DNA of 64,000 nucleotides from Lentisphaeria bacterium (GCA_017541665.1 JAFXYP010000069.1:28176-92175), one strand, 5' to 3'. Positions 7,482 through 16,646 are shown, counted from the first letter of the stretch. The notes: generated by a model not told the origin, from the sequence alone. Translations and numbers: made by a program.

Positions 7482-9776
7482 ATGCGTTTTCAATGTTCAT
7501 CCTGCGGCAGGATCGTAGCTGTCGACGACGTTGACGCCGGCATCATGGTGCAGTGCGGCCACTGCGGCAGCGTGGTGCAGGTCCCCCCGACGCGCCTTTC
7601 CCGCGGCTCCGTGATCGCGGATTTCATCATCCGCCGCGCCATCGGGCAGGGCGGAATGGGCACGGTGTACCTGTCCCACCAGATCACGCTCGACCGGCCC
7701 GCCGCGCTGAAGATCCTGGCGGAATCCTACGCGAACAACGCCGAATTCGTGGCGCTCTTCATCAAGGAGGCCCGTGCCGCCGCCAAGCTGAACCATCCGC
7801 ATATCGTCCAGGCCTATGCCGTGGGCGAGGACGACGGACTGCTGTATTTCGCCATGGAGAACATCGACGGCGAGACCATGAAGGACGTGCTGGATCGCGA
7901 GGGCGCGATCCCCGTGGACCAGGCGCTGAACGTGATCCAGCAGATCGCCGAGGCGCTGAACTACGCCTGGATCGAACAGAAACTCATCCACTGCGACATC
8001 AAGCCCGACAACATCATGCTCACTTCCACCGGACGCGCCAAGCTCGCCGACCTCGGTCTCGCACGCGTGACCGGAGACATGAGCGATTCGGACGACGACG
8101 AAGTCATGGGCACGCCGCAGTATATCAGCCCCGAAGCCCTCACCGGAGCCCCGATGGATACCCGCAGCGATATCTACAGCCTCGGCGCCACGTTCTACCA
8201 GTTCGTGACCGGACGCCTGGCATTCGACGGCGCCACCGCCGCCGAGATCGCGAAGAAGCACCTCACCGAGCCGCTGATCCCGCCGCGTTCCGTGAACAAA
8301 GATATCCCGGAGAGCGTTTCCCGCATCATCATGAAGATGATGGCGAAGAACCCCTCCATGCGTTATCAGGACGCTTCCGAGCTCATCGACGACCTCCGCA
8401 ACGCACGCCGCGGCAAGCTCGCCGGCCCGGCCACCGATTCCGAAATCCTTGCCGGCGGCGCGAAACAGGCTGCACGTGTGGCGCGCCCGGTCGGCGGCGG
8501 GACGGTCCTCGCTTCCGGCGCGGATCATCAGAACGACCGCGCACGCAATATCTATAACCTGAAAAAACGCCAGCAGGACGAGGCCCGCAAGACGAGGATC
8601 GTGGTTATGATCGCATGCCTCGTGCTCCTTGTTTCCCTCGTTGCGGCGGGCATCCTCTTCTATTTCAACAACGCCAAGGCGCGCGAGGAACGCGCCCGCA
8701 AGGAGGCCGCCGAGGCTGCCGAACGCGAACTCCAGCGCGACACCCCGATGACGCTGGAAGTCGACGAGATCCTGGCGTTTTCCCGCGCGAATCCCTCGGA
8801 CAAGCGCGGCCTGCTTGAGAAGTGCGAGGCTTTCATCGCCAAGAACTACCAGCCCTCGAAACCTAAAGAGGACCAGGCGCTGATGACGTTCCGCGCAGTC
8901 TTCCAGGAGGTCGACGAAAGCATGATGGCGTCCACGCGCGACCTGGAGGCCAGAAAACTCCGTAAGCTGATCGCCCAGCGCAGGGACGACGCCGAGGCCG
9001 CCGAGGAGGCGCGCCGCCGTGCGCAGCAGGCCGCCGAGGATAAGCGCAAGGCCGACGAATACGCCCAGCAGGCCGATCAGCTCCGCAAGGAGCAGAGCGC
9101 CCGCACCGCCATGGAGCTTGCCGAACGCCTGGTTACGGACAAGGAGTATTTCGCGGGGCACATGATCGAGCAGACCCGCCACGACCATCTGGACCGCGCG
9201 GAAAAGGATTACGCCGACTGGTTCCAGACTCTCGACCGCCATGCGCAGGATTCCGACGAGGCCGTCGCCGAGGTCGCACGCCCGTACCGCGACTGGGCAC
9301 GGATCGTGCTCGACAATATTGCAGGCGCGAAGGCCATCCGCGAGAACACTTACAACGGCAATACCATCCTCGCCGAAACCCAGGTCGGCTACGGCCCGTC
9401 CGGCATCTGCCGCGTGAAGTCCATCAACAACGGCGTCGTGAAGGCTGTCATGGTCGACGGCAAACAGTTCCAGTTCAATTTCGACGACCTTCCGCTCAAG
9501 CAGCGCCTGGTGCTCCTGAAGAAGGGCGCGGGTGAGGCCGGGCATTCCGACGCGCTGTATTTCTATCTGCTTCTCTACGGCGATTTCGCCGGCGCGAAGG
9601 AGATCGTCGCGGACGACGACAACGCGAAGGAGATCGCCAACTACATTCTCGCCAGCTATTTCAAATACGTGGTCAAGAACTCCGATGAGAAGACGCTCGA
9701 GGAACTCAAGGCCAAATACGGCACGATGCGCGAATTCCGTAACGCCATGTCCACGTACAAGCAGAACAATCCCTGA
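7482..9776 (+). CDS. Membrane-anchored Ser/Thr protein kinase with N-terminal zinc ribbon
   Basis: 764 residues. 1-35: zinc ribbon (CSSC and CGHC pairs). About 46-310: Hanks-type kinase with glycine loop GQGGMGTVY, Lys77 (AALKIL), Glu96, catalytic HCDIKPDN (Asp172, Lys174, Asn177), DLG at 190 and activation-segment GTPQYISPEAL. HCD replaces HRD, so it is a non-RD-type kinase, but the essential residues are present. About 370-392: transmembrane helix after a basic stretch. About 395-560: Ala/Glu/Arg-rich coiled coil. The C-terminal region (about 560-764) is unassigned and probably extracytoplasmic. The position 27 bp after the pseudopilin cassette suggests linked expression; substrates are unknown. 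Confidence 0.9.
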   Translation: MRFQCSSCGRIVAVDDVDAGIMVQCGHCGSVVQVPPTRLSRGSVIADFIIRRAIGQGGMGTVYLSHQITLDRPAALKILAESYANNAEFVALFIKEARAAAKLNHPHIVQAYAVGEDDGLLYFAMENIDGETMKDVLDREGAIPVDQALNVIQQIAEALNYAWIEQKLIHCDIKPDNIMLTSTGRAKLADLGLARVTGDMSDSDDDEVMGTPQYISPEALTGAPMDTRSDIYSLGATFYQFVTGRLAFDGATAAEIAKKHLTEPLIPPRSVNKDIPESVSRIIMKMMAKNPSMRYQDASELIDDLRNARRGKLAGPATDSEILAGGAKQAARVARPVGGGTVLASGADHQNDRARNIYNLKKRQQDEARKTRIVVMIACLVLLVSLVAAGILFYFNNAKAREERARKEAAEAAERELQRDTPMTLEVDEILAFSRANPSDKRGLLEKCEAFIAKNYQPSKPKEDQALMTFRAVFQEVDESMMASTRDLEARKLRKLIAQRRDDAEAAEEARRRAQQAAEDKRKADEYAQQADQLRKEQSARTAMELAERLVTDKEYFAGHMIEQTRHDHLDRAEKDYADWFQTLDRHAQDSDEAVAEVARPYRDWARIVLDNIAGAKAIRENTYNGNTILAETQVGYGPSGICRVKSINNGVVKAVMVDGKQFQFNFDDLPLKQRLVLLKKGAGEAGHSDALYFYLLLYGDFAGAKEIVADDDNAKEIANYILASYFKYVVKNSDEKTLEELKAKYGTMREFRNAMSTYKQNNP

Positions 9777-9800
9777 AACGACTTGGGGAGCAACGATACC

Positions 9801-10166
9801 ATGAAGATCACAGAAGACATTGTCAAAGCGCTGCACGCCTGCATCGCGGACGGGTATGACTCCGTCACCGATTTCGCAAACTGCGCCAACGTCAGCGCGA
9901 ACACCATTTCCAAGTACATGCGGCGCGAGACCGAGGTCATGCAGAAGGATACCTGGGAGAAGCTCCAGCCGCTCCTCACGGCCTACCTGCCCAAGGACGG
10001 CGACAAGGTCAAGTACGAGATCGAGATGACCGCCGACCAGAAGATTCTGCTGGATGCGTTCGACAGCCTGCCGCCGGACGTCCAGAGCCAGAAGCTCATG
10101 GAGATCATCCAGCTCGCCAAAAAGCATCTGGCCGCCGTCGAGGCTGCGAAAAACGCCGCCGAATGA
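9801..10166 (+). CDS. Small helix-turn-helix protein
   Basis: 121 residues. The N-terminal half (about 14-50, DSVTDFANCANVSANTISKY) fits an XRE-type helix-turn-helix; the rest is helical and charged. GGGGAG lies about 11 nt before the ATG at 9801. A TTG 18 nt upstream is in frame but overlaps that ribosome binding site and was rejected. It is 24 bp after the kinase and 7 bp before the pseudouridine synthase. It may be a small regulator; no target is evident. Confidence 0.65.
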   Translation: MKITEDIVKALHACIADGYDSVTDFANCANVSANTISKYMRRETEVMQKDTWEKLQPLLTAYLPKDGDKVKYEIEMTADQKILLDAFDSLPPDVQSQKLMEIIQLAKKHLAAVEAAKNAAE

Positions 10167-10173
10167 TCGTTTG

Positions 10174-10920
10174 ATGCCGGAGTCCGACCCTAACCTCACG
10201 AAGTTCCTGGCGGCTTCCGGCGCCGCTTCCAGACGGCATTCCGCCGAGCTCATCAAGACCGGCCATGTGTCCGTGAACGGCGCCGTCTGCATCGATCCCT
10301 CCGTCCGCATCGGCCCCGGGGACCGCGTGTCGCTGGACGGACGGGACATCGAACCCGTCCGCGCCTTCGTCTATGTCATGCTCCACAAGCCGCGCGGCTA
10401 CGTATGCACCTCCGACGACCCACACGCCCCGAAGAAAGCCCTGGACCTGATCGACATCCCGGACGTCCGCCTCGTTTCCGCGGGGCGCCTCGACAAGAAC
10501 AGCGAAGGGCTCATCCTCTTCTCCAACGACGGTGCGTGGATCGAACAGCTCACGCATCCCCGCCACGGCACGCGGAAGACCTACCAGGTCACCACCGACC
10601 GGCCGCTTACCTCCGCCGATATCCGGCTTCTCACCACCTCCGGCGTGCAGAACGACGGCGAGACGCTCCGGGCGCTCTCCATTCGCGCGCAGGCTCCCGG
10701 CCGTTATATCTTCATCCTCGGCGAAGGCAGGAACCGCGAGATCCGCCGCATGATGGAATCGCTCGGCAACCGCACGCGCAGGCTCAAACGCATCGCGGTC
10801 GGCGGTCTCCGGCTTGGCGGACTTCCCATGGGACAGTGGCGCAAGCTCACACCCGCCGAAGCGCAGCTCGCCCTGGGCGGCCTGAAACCTGTTCGCGGCA
10901 AATCGGGATCGCCGGACTGA
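10174..10920 (+). CDS. RsuA/RluB-family pseudouridine synthase
   Basis: 248 residues. The N-terminal S4 RNA-binding domain (LTKFLAASGAASRRHSAELI, about 8-60) is followed by the catalytic domain with GRLDKNSEGLILFSNDG, in which Asp107 is the nucleophile, and the C-terminal RNREIRRMMESLG motif of the RsuA/RluB/E/F group. It isomerises a specific uridine in 16S or 23S rRNA; which one cannot be decided here. The ATG at 10174 is 7 bp after the HTH gene and gives a complete S4 domain. Confidence 0.92.
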   Translation: MPESDPNLTKFLAASGAASRRHSAELIKTGHVSVNGAVCIDPSVRIGPGDRVSLDGRDIEPVRAFVYVMLHKPRGYVCTSDDPHAPKKALDLIDIPDVRLVSAGRLDKNSEGLILFSNDGAWIEQLTHPRHGTRKTYQVTTDRPLTSADIRLLTTSGVQNDGETLRALSIRAQAPGRYIFILGEGRNREIRRMMESLGNRTRRLKRIAVGGLRLGGLPMGQWRKLTPAEAQLALGGLKPVRGKSGSPD

Positions 10921-11034
10921 TCCGGTTTCTTTTTGTGGCATTCCGGAACCGTCCCGAATGTCTTTCAGCATCTTTATGCAGGCGTCCTTGCAGGCTTGAG
11001 CTCGTTTTTTTTTATACTTTTTTCCGGTTTCGGT

Positions 11035-11063
11035 TTGCATTTTCCAAACCCGGGGTGTATATT
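11035..11063 (+). promoter_or_regulatory. Promoter of tRNA-Asp
   Basis: TTGCAT, 17 nt, TATATT. The predicted start (about 11070) is some 15 nt before the mature tRNA 5' end. Confidence 0.7.
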
Positions 11064-11084
11064 AAATCTCATGCAAGAAATTGC

Positions 11085-11161
11085 GGGGGCGTAGCTCAAC
11101 TGGTTAGAGTGCCACCCTGTCACGGTGGATGTTGCGGGTTCGAATCCCGTCGCTCTCGCCA
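11085..11161 (+). tRNA. tRNA-Asp (anticodon GTC)
   Basis: Full cloverleaf of 77 nt with encoded CCA. The acceptor stem GGGGGCG/CGCTCTC includes two G-T pairs. The D stem is GCTC/GAGT. The anticodon stem CCACC/GGTGG has loop CTGTCAC (anticodon GTC). The T stem GCGGG/CCCGT has loop TTCGAAT. Discriminator base G73 is the expected identity element for Asp. Confidence 0.97.
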
Positions 11162-11197
11162 TTTTTGTATCTGCACAGTACAAAATGGCGTTTTTTT
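11158..11197 (+). terminator. Terminator overlapping the tRNA-Asp 3' end
   Basis: GCCATTTTTGTA (from 11158) pairs with TACAAAATGGC (11179-11189), followed by seven T (11191-11197). The stem uses the last four bases of the tRNA, so folding of the tRNA and of the terminator compete. Confidence 0.8.
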
Positions 11198-11267
11198 ATG
11201 TCTTGAATCCGTGCCGTCGCGAAGCACGGCACAACCGCAGCGGAGGCCATGCCTCCCCGGGGGGCGC

Positions 11268-12164
11268 ATGGAAAGGATCCTTCAACATTTCATCGGCTAT
11301 CTGACGGCCGAACGCGGCCTCGCACGGAATTCCACCGCCGCCTATTCCTCCGACCTCGAAGACTTCGTCCAATGGCTCCATGCGCAGGGCATCGAGTCGT
11401 TCGACGCTGCCGGACGCGACGCCATCATCGACTACCTGGAATACTGCCGCGACGAACGCGGCCTGGAGACGGTCAGCATCGCGCGCCGCCTGGTGGCGAT
11501 CAAGATCCTCTACCGGTACCTTTTCCGCGAACGCCTGATCGCCGCGGATGTCACGGACGTGATGGATTCGCCGAAATTCTGGCGCATCCTGCCGGATTTC
11601 CTGAACGTTGCCGAAGTCGATGCCCTGCTCAACGCTTACCCCGTGAAATCGCAGGACCCGCTCGTCATCCGCAACCGCTGCATCCTGGAGCTGCTGTATT
11701 CCTGCGGGCTTCGCGTCAGCGAATGCGTGAACCTCCGGTTCGGCTCCGTCCGGTTCGACGAATGCACCATCCGCGTGCTCGGCAAGGGCTCCAAGGAACG
11801 CATCGTGCCGATGGGCGACGCCGCGATCCGCCAGCTGAAACGCTATCTGGAGAAAGCCCGGCCGGAACTCGCCGGCGACGGTGCCGCGCCACAGCTCTTC
11901 CTCTCCAACCACGGTCGCAAGCTCGACCGCGAACGCGTCTGGATGGTCGTGAAAGAGGCCGCCCGCATCGCCGGGATCGCCAAGAACATCCATCCCCACA
12001 CGCTCCGCCATTCCTTCGCCAGCCATCTGCTCGAAAACGGCGCCGACCTGCGCGTGATCCAGGAGATGCTCGGACACGCCGACATCAGCACCACACAGAT
12101 TTACACGCACGTCGACGAGAACCGCCTGCTCGGCGTCTTCAATAAATTCCATCCGAGAGCCTGA
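11268..12164 (+). CDS. xerD: Site-specific tyrosine recombinase XerD
   Basis: 298 residues, the usual Xer length. It has an N-terminal SAM-like core-binding domain (1-95) and a catalytic domain with Arg149, Lys173 (GKGSKER), His244/Arg247 (HTLRHSF), His270 (LGHADIS) and nucleophile Tyr279 (QIYTHV). This is the Xer pentad at nearly E. coli XerD numbering. It resolves chromosome dimers at dif with its partner and FtsK. Together with full length and no phage neighbours, this argues for the housekeeping XerD (or XerC) rather than an integrase. The ATG at 11268 is chosen because it gives the family N-terminus. Confidence 0.9.
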   Translation: MERILQHFIGYLTAERGLARNSTAAYSSDLEDFVQWLHAQGIESFDAAGRDAIIDYLEYCRDERGLETVSIARRLVAIKILYRYLFRERLIAADVTDVMDSPKFWRILPDFLNVAEVDALLNAYPVKSQDPLVIRNRCILELLYSCGLRVSECVNLRFGSVRFDECTIRVLGKGSKERIVPMGDAAIRQLKRYLEKARPELAGDGAAPQLFLSNHGRKLDRERVWMVVKEAARIAGIAKNIHPHTLRHSFASHLLENGADLRVIQEMLGHADISTTQIYTHVDENRLLGVFNKFHPRA

Positions 12165-12170
12165 CCGCCC

Positions 12171-13262
12171 ATGAAATTGAAGGAATTCCTCAACACGCCC
12201 ATTCGCCGCATGGTCGCACGCAACATCGCTCTGTCGCTCGTCGTCGGCATCTGTCTGCTGTACGTGGCGCTGCACGATTCCCGCCGGATGCACAGCGAGA
12301 CCATCATGTTCTCCACCATGAGCACATTCGGGACGGTCAGCCTGGCGCACAAGGAGAAAATGGTGCTGAGCAATGCCCTGACGGCGGCGCACGAGGCGGT
12401 GCGCGAGGTGGAGAAGACCTGCAATATCTTCGACCCGGAAAGCGAGCTTTCCAAACTCAACGCGACCGCGGCGGACGAATCCTTCGCGTGCGGCGACCTG
12501 CTGTGGGACGTGCTCACGCAGGCGCGCGCGTTTTACCGCGATTCCGGCGGGCTCTTCGACGTGACCATCGACCCGCTGATGAAGCTCTGGGGATTCCACA
12601 GCAAACGCGAGACGCTGCCCTCCGCAGAGGAAATCGCCGAGGCAAAACGGTGCACCGGGCTCGACAAGGTCGTGTTCGACGACGAAAAGCATACCGTGAA
12701 ATTCACCGTGCCCGGCATGTCGATCAACCTCGGCGGCATCGCCAAGGGCTATGCGCTCGACCGTGCCGCCGACGCCGTCCGCGCGCTCGGCGTCACGACC
12801 GGCTGGATTGAGATCGGCGGCAATATCCTGGCGCTCCCGAAGAAATCCGGCGGCGGCAAATACGCCGCAGGCATCCGCGATCCGTTCCGCAAGGATGATC
12901 TCCTCGGACGCACCTCGCTCAGCGACGCCGCGATCAGCACCAGCGGCAATTACGAACGTTACGTGCTCATCGACGGCAGGCAGTACACGCACATCATCGA
13001 TCCCTCGACCGGGTTGCCCGTGGCCGATATGGATTCCGTCTCCGTGATCGTGCCCGCGGGGAAGGCCGCCCCGCCGGGAGTCGCCTCGGACGCCCTCTCC
13101 ACGTCCATTTTCATTGCCGGGCCGGACGCCGTGGCGGGTTGGACGAAGAAGTTCCCCGGATTGCGCGTGCTGATCGTGCGAGGGCCCGCCGACAAGCCGG
13201 AGATCCTGAAATTCGGCAGGGGCTGGGGCGAGATCCCTTCCGAACTCCCGCCGCGGCAGTGA
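12171..13262 (+). CDS. apbE: FAD:protein FMN transferase (ApbE)
   Basis: 363 residues. An N-terminal membrane anchor (about 18-36, NIALSLVVGICLLYVAL) is followed by the ApbE domain with NLGGIAKGYALDRA, DAAISTSGNYERY and the Mg/FAD-binding HIIDPSTG. It attaches FMN covalently to Thr of target flavoproteins such as NqrB/C or RnfD/G on the outer face of the membrane. It begins 6 bp after xerD. No flavoprotein target is in the window. Confidence 0.92.
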   Translation: MKLKEFLNTPIRRMVARNIALSLVVGICLLYVALHDSRRMHSETIMFSTMSTFGTVSLAHKEKMVLSNALTAAHEAVREVEKTCNIFDPESELSKLNATAADESFACGDLLWDVLTQARAFYRDSGGLFDVTIDPLMKLWGFHSKRETLPSAEEIAEAKRCTGLDKVVFDDEKHTVKFTVPGMSINLGGIAKGYALDRAADAVRALGVTTGWIEIGGNILALPKKSGGGKYAAGIRDPFRKDDLLGRTSLSDAAISTSGNYERYVLIDGRQYTHIIDPSTGLPVADMDSVSVIVPAGKAAPPGVASDALSTSIFIAGPDAVAGWTKKFPGLRVLIVRGPADKPEILKFGRGWGEIPSELPPRQ

Positions 13263-13327
13263 TGGGGCCCGGTATTCCTCCGTTCGATCAGGACGAAGAA
13301 GCCTGTCGGCCCGATCGCGTTGGAGAC

Positions 13328-13387
13328 AACAGGCGATTCCGCTTTTTTGCCTGTTTCCGGTGTTTTTAAAAACAAAAAACCGGAACG
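13328..13387 (+). terminator. Hairpins after apbE
   Basis: AACAGGC (13328) pairs with GCCTGTT (13349-13355), directly followed by a second stem TTCCGGT/ACCGGAA across an A/T-rich loop. Probable transcription end of apbE. Confidence 0.4.
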
Positions 13388-13407
13388 GGGCAAATGCACC
13401 ATTCCGG

Positions 13408-13439
13408 AAAAAAACAGCCCCGGGACTTCCGCTCCGGGG
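13408..13439 (-). terminator. Terminator of the nusG-like/rmlBA unit
   Basis: Read on the minus strand: CCCCGG (13439-13434), 10-nt loop, CCGGGG (13423-13418), then CTG and seven T (13414-13408). Confidence 0.55.
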
Positions 13440-13715
13440 GCAAAAACGGGATTCAACGCAGGCGCTGATGAACCGTTCCTTTTTCTGAACCTTCAGATCA
13501 TGATTTCTTCAAATCAGCTTGTTCCACGATTCGAGGGAAACTGCAGAATAACCGAGTGTTGTGTCAATCTCGCACGCAGATTAGGGGCATGACATTCCGT
13601 TTTTGAACAATTAATTCAATCGCTGAAACAGGGACTGCTGCATACATGCCGGATCGCGCAATGCCATGTTCGTTTTTCCGTCGAACAATGCAGGTTCCTT
13701 TGCACAAAAGCAAAG

Positions 13716-13949
13716 TTATACCGAATAAAAGCCGCGATACCACTTTACGAATTGTTCAACGCCTTCTTCGATGCCGACTTTCGGGCAGTACCCGTAATCT
13801 TTTTCCAATGCCGAAGTGTCTGCCCAGGTCGTCGTAACGTCGCCCTATTTTTCCGGAACAAGATCGACTGCTTTGACCGTGTTGTGCTGAGAAAGCAAAA
13901 CGGCCATTGAAAGCCCGACATATCCAGTTCCCGCGATGGCGATTTTCAT
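13716..13949 (-). pseudogene. Deletion scar: start of UDP-glucose 6-dehydrogenase fused to end of an NAD-dependent epimerase
   Basis: Read on the minus strand. ATG at 13949 opens 34 codons ([19 protein letters not shown]...VDLVPEK), the N-terminus of UDP-glucose dehydrogenase (Ugd), and ends in TAG at 13847-13845. The next codon (13844) continues in the same frame with GDVTTTWADTSALEKDYGY and ...EEGVEQFVKWYRGFYSV, the C-terminal end of a UDP-glucuronate 4-epimerase-type protein, stopping at TAA 13718-13716. AGGA precedes the ATG, 67 bp after rmlA. So two once-adjacent genes lost about 1 kb each, leaving the first ~34 and last ~42 codons. The junction falls near LVPEK; TAG may be a decayed codon. 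Confidence 0.8.
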
Positions 13950-14015
13950 TCTGTAGAATCCTGATGTGTTTTTTGTCGAATCAACTGATTGTTGCAGGAA
14001 AACAAAGGAGAAAAA

Positions 14016-14882
14016 CTACTCCTCGATCATCCTCAGCAGATATTGTCCGTATTCGGTCTTGAGCATGTCCTGCACGCTGGCGCGGATGTCGGATTTCGTC
14101 ATCCAGCCGTTCTCGTAGGCGATTTCCTGCAGGCAGGCGATCTGAAGTCCCTGGCGCGTCTCGACCGTGCGGATGAAATTCGCGGCGTCGAGCATGCTGT
14201 CGTGCGTGCCGGTGTCGAGCCAGGCATAGCCGCGTTTGAAAAGCTCGACGTGAAGTTGGCCGCGCCGGAGATAGTCGTTGTTGACGGCGGTTATTTCGAG
14301 CTCGCCGCGTGCGGACGGTCTGATGCTTTTCGCGATGTTGATGACATCGTTGTCGTAGAAGTAAAGCCCGGTCACGGCATAGTTCGATTTCGGTTTGGCG
14401 GGTTTCTCCTCAATGGAAATGGCATTCCCCTCGGGATCGAACTCGACCACGCCGAAGCGTTCCGGGTCGCAGACGTGGTAGCCGAACACGGTCGCGCCGA
14501 CCTCGCGTTCCGCTGCATTTCGCAACAGCTTGCCGAGCTTCGCGCCGTAGAAGATGTTGTCGCCGAGCACGAGCGCCACGCGGTCGGGTCCGATGAACTC
14601 CTCGCCGATCAGGAACGCCTGCGCGAGCCCTTCGGGCTTCGGCTGGACGGCATAAGTGAAACTCACGCCGAACCGCGAACCGTTGCCGAGCAGGCGTTTG
14701 AAGCTGGGTTGGTCTTCCGGCGTGGTGATGATGAGGATGTCGCGGATGCCCGCCAGCATGAGCGTGCTGATCGGGTAGTAGACCATCGGTTTGTCGTACA
14801 CGCCGAGGAGCTGTTTGGACACGCCGCGGGTGATCGGGTGAAGGCGCGTTCCCGCGCCGCCTGCCAAAACAATGCCTTTCAT
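14016..14882 (-). CDS. rmlA: Glucose-1-phosphate thymidylyltransferase (RmlA)
   Basis: 288 residues. Makes dTDP-glucose from dTTP and glucose-1-phosphate. It has the nucleotide-binding signature [41 protein letters not shown], and the sugar-binding EEKP and WLDTGTHDS motifs. ATG 14882 is chosen because it starts the signature. It begins 2 bp after rmlB ends, so translation is coupled. rmlC and rmlD are absent from the window, so dTDP-4-keto-6-deoxyglucose may feed rhamnose genes elsewhere or another 6-deoxysugar. Confidence 0.95.
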   Translation of the reverse strand: MKGIVLAGGAGTRLHPITRGVSKQLLGVYDKPMVYYPISTLMLAGIRDILIITTPEDQPSFKRLLGNGSRFGVSFTYAVQPKPEGLAQAFLIGEEFIGPDRVALVLGDNIFYGAKLGKLLRNAAEREVGATVFGYHVCDPERFGVVEFDPEGNAISIEEKPAKPKSNYAVTGLYFYDNDVINIAKSIRPSARGELEITAVNNDYLRRGQLHVELFKRGYAWLDTGTHDSMLDAANFIRTVETRQGLQIACLQEIAYENGWMTKSDIRASVQDMLKTEYGQYLLRMIEE

Positions 14883-14884
14883 GT

Positions 14885-15949
14885 TCAATCTCCTGTTCCG
14901 AGGCGTTCCATTTTGTACGAGCCGCTGAGCACGTGCGCGCACCAGTCGTCCTTGTGTTCGAGGTACCAGAGCACCGTCTTGCGGATGCCGCTTTCGAATG
15001 TCTCCTGCGGCTTCCAGCCGAGTTCGCGCGCGATCTTCGACGGGTCGATGGCATAACGCAGGTCGTGGCCGGGGCGGTCCTTCACGTGGACGATCTGTTC
15101 GGCGTAGGATTTGCCGTCGGCGCGCGGCCTGAGCTCGTCGAGCAGGGTGCAGATCGTCTTCACGACCTCGATGTTCTTCTTCTCGTTGTGCCCGCCGATG
15201 TTGTACGTCTCGCCGGGGACGCCCTTTGTTGCGACGAGGTACAGCGCCCGGGCGTGGTCTTCGACGTACAGCCAGTCGCGAATCTGCAGGCCCTTGCCGT
15301 AGACCGGCAGTTCCTTACCGTCCAAAGCGTGCAGGATCACCAGCGGGATGAGCTTCTCCGGGAAGTGGTACGGCCCGTAGTTGTTCGAGCAGTTCGTGAC
15401 CACCGTCGGCAGCCCGAACGTGCGTTTCCACGCCCGGACCAGGTGGTCGCTCGACGCCTTGCTGGCGCTGTATGGCGAACTTGGCGCGTACGGCGTGGTT
15501 TCGCGGAAGAAATCCCCCGGTCTGTTCAGGTCGCCGTAGACCTCATCCGTCGAAATGTGGTGGAACTTGAACGCGGCCCTCCCGGCATCGTCGAGCGCAT
15601 GGTAGTATTTCCGCGCCGCTTCAAGGAGCGTGTACGTGCCCACGATGTTCGTCCGGATGAACTCGCCCGGACCGTCGATGGAACGGTCCACGTGGCTTTC
15701 CGCGGCGAGGTGCATCACGTGCGTCGGCTTGAACTCGGAGAATACGCGGTCCAGCTCGTCCTTGTCGCAAATGTCGACCTTCTCGAACTTGAAACGGTCG
15801 GATTGTGCGATCGGAGCCAGATTTTCCAGATTGCCGGCATAGGTGAGCTTGTCGACCACGCACACGGCATCCGGTGTGTCGTTGATGATGTGCCGGGCAA
15901 CAGCCGACCCGATGAATCCGGCGCCCCCGGTAACGATGATGCGGTTCAT
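14885..15949 (-). CDS. rmlB: dTDP-glucose 4,6-dehydratase (RmlB)
   Basis: 354 residues of the extended SDR family. NAD-binding TGGAGFIGS at the N-terminus, catalytic [11 protein letters not shown] (Thr, Asp, Glu) and [10 protein letters not shown] (Tyr, Lys). Converts dTDP-glucose to dTDP-4-keto-6-deoxyglucose. The start at 15949 (MNRIIVTGG) is preferred over 15994 because it begins the Rossmann fold. It lies 115 bp after the nusG-like gene and 2 bp before rmlA. Confidence 0.95.
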   Translation of the reverse strand: MNRIIVTGGAGFIGSAVARHIINDTPDAVCVVDKLTYAGNLENLAPIAQSDRFKFEKVDICDKDELDRVFSEFKPTHVMHLAAESHVDRSIDGPGEFIRTNIVGTYTLLEAARKYYHALDDAGRAAFKFHHISTDEVYGDLNRPGDFFRETTPYAPSSPYSASKASSDHLVRAWKRTFGLPTVVTNCSNNYGPYHFPEKLIPLVILHALDGKELPVYGKGLQIRDWLYVEDHARALYLVATKGVPGETYNIGGHNEKKNIEVVKTICTLLDELRPRADGKSYAEQIVHVKDRPGHDLRYAIDPSKIARELGWKPQETFESGIRKTVLWYLEHKDDWCAHVLSGSYKMERLGTGD

Positions 15950-16064
15950 GAAAGCGAGTGTTCTCTTTGGCAATGTTTTGGTTGCAGTGCTCAAAACAAC
16001 GGTTTTTTTTGCTTGAAGAAAAAGTGATAATCTTTCCCGTCGAATCCCTGAGGATCGGGATGAA

Positions 16065-16622
16065 TCATGCTATGGCCTTGCACCAGGCTGCCGGGTATTG
16101 AATGCGAACGGACGATTCGACCGAAGTGACATTGATGTATACATGCCCGTTTTCCTGCGGTGCATCCAGAATTACGCCATGTTCGCCCTTAAACGGCCCT
16201 TCCGTAAAAACAACGTGAATTCCCTTTTTCAGCCCCTCGCTGACATCCATGTCTTCCGAGCGGGAAACGTTTTCAAGCTTCCTGATGATTTCAAGTTCGT
16301 GGAGAAGGGTATCTTCCGTTGCTTCATCAACCGGGAGTATCCGAATGACTTCTCTTTTCCTCATCAACTCGGATTTGAAATCGGGCGGGATGCAGGCGAA
16401 GAGATAGTTTGAAAACATCGGAAGGATGAATTCGCGCTTATAACAGTAGGAACGGCCTTTGCTGATGACGGGATGAACCTTTATGATTCGTTTCATCGGC
16501 AGATAAACAGGAAAACCCTCCTGGTCGATCAGGGAAAAAACCTTCTTCTCATTCCTGCAAAGAGTGTAAACCGGCTGCCAAAGCAGCCCTTCATGCTTCT
16601 CAAAAAGAACTTGTTCTGTCAT
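16065..16622 (-). CDS. NusG/RfaH-like specialised antiterminator
   Basis: 185 residues. A NusG N-terminal (NGN) domain (about 12-115, [18 protein letters not shown]...FPVYLPM) and a KOW-type C-terminal segment ([20 protein letters not shown]). It resembles UpxY/RfaH/LoaP paralogues, which bind RNA polymerase and let it read through long polysaccharide operons. It is the first gene of its unit (promoter 17052-17080, leader about 420 nt) and is followed by rmlB and rmlA. Its leader carries the same three-hairpin element as the leader of the 20-kb polysaccharide operon, consistent with auto- and co-regulation. Antitermination itself is inferred. Confidence 0.8.
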   Translation of the reverse strand: MTEQVLFEKHEGLLWQPVYTLCRNEKKVFSLIDQEGFPVYLPMKRIIKVHPVISKGRSYCYKREFILPMFSNYLFACIPPDFKSELMRKREVIRILPVDEATEDTLLHELEIIRKLENVSRSEDMDVSEGLKKGIHVVFTEGPFKGEHGVILDAPQENGHVYINVTSVESSVRIQYPAAWCKAIA

Positions 16623-16646
16623 AAAGTGAACTCACGAACTGAAAAG

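Larger units (their letters stand above)
13263..13715. other. Convergent intergenic region
   Basis: Lies between the end of apbE (+) and the polysaccharide unit (-). The first 180 bases carry terminator-like hairpins serving both strands; the remaining ~270 bases (13440-13715) show no gene, repeat or promoter I can support. Confidence 0.5.

Noticed and set aside
7497..10349. 950-codon minus-strand open frame opposite the kinase gene
   Set aside because: Shadow of a GC-rich gene; the plus frame carries all kinase motifs.
11268..12164. Tyrosine recombinase next to a tRNA as evidence for a genomic island
   Set aside because: Residue numbering matches XerD, it is followed by apbE rather than mobile genes, and no direct repeat of the tRNA 3' end was found in the window.
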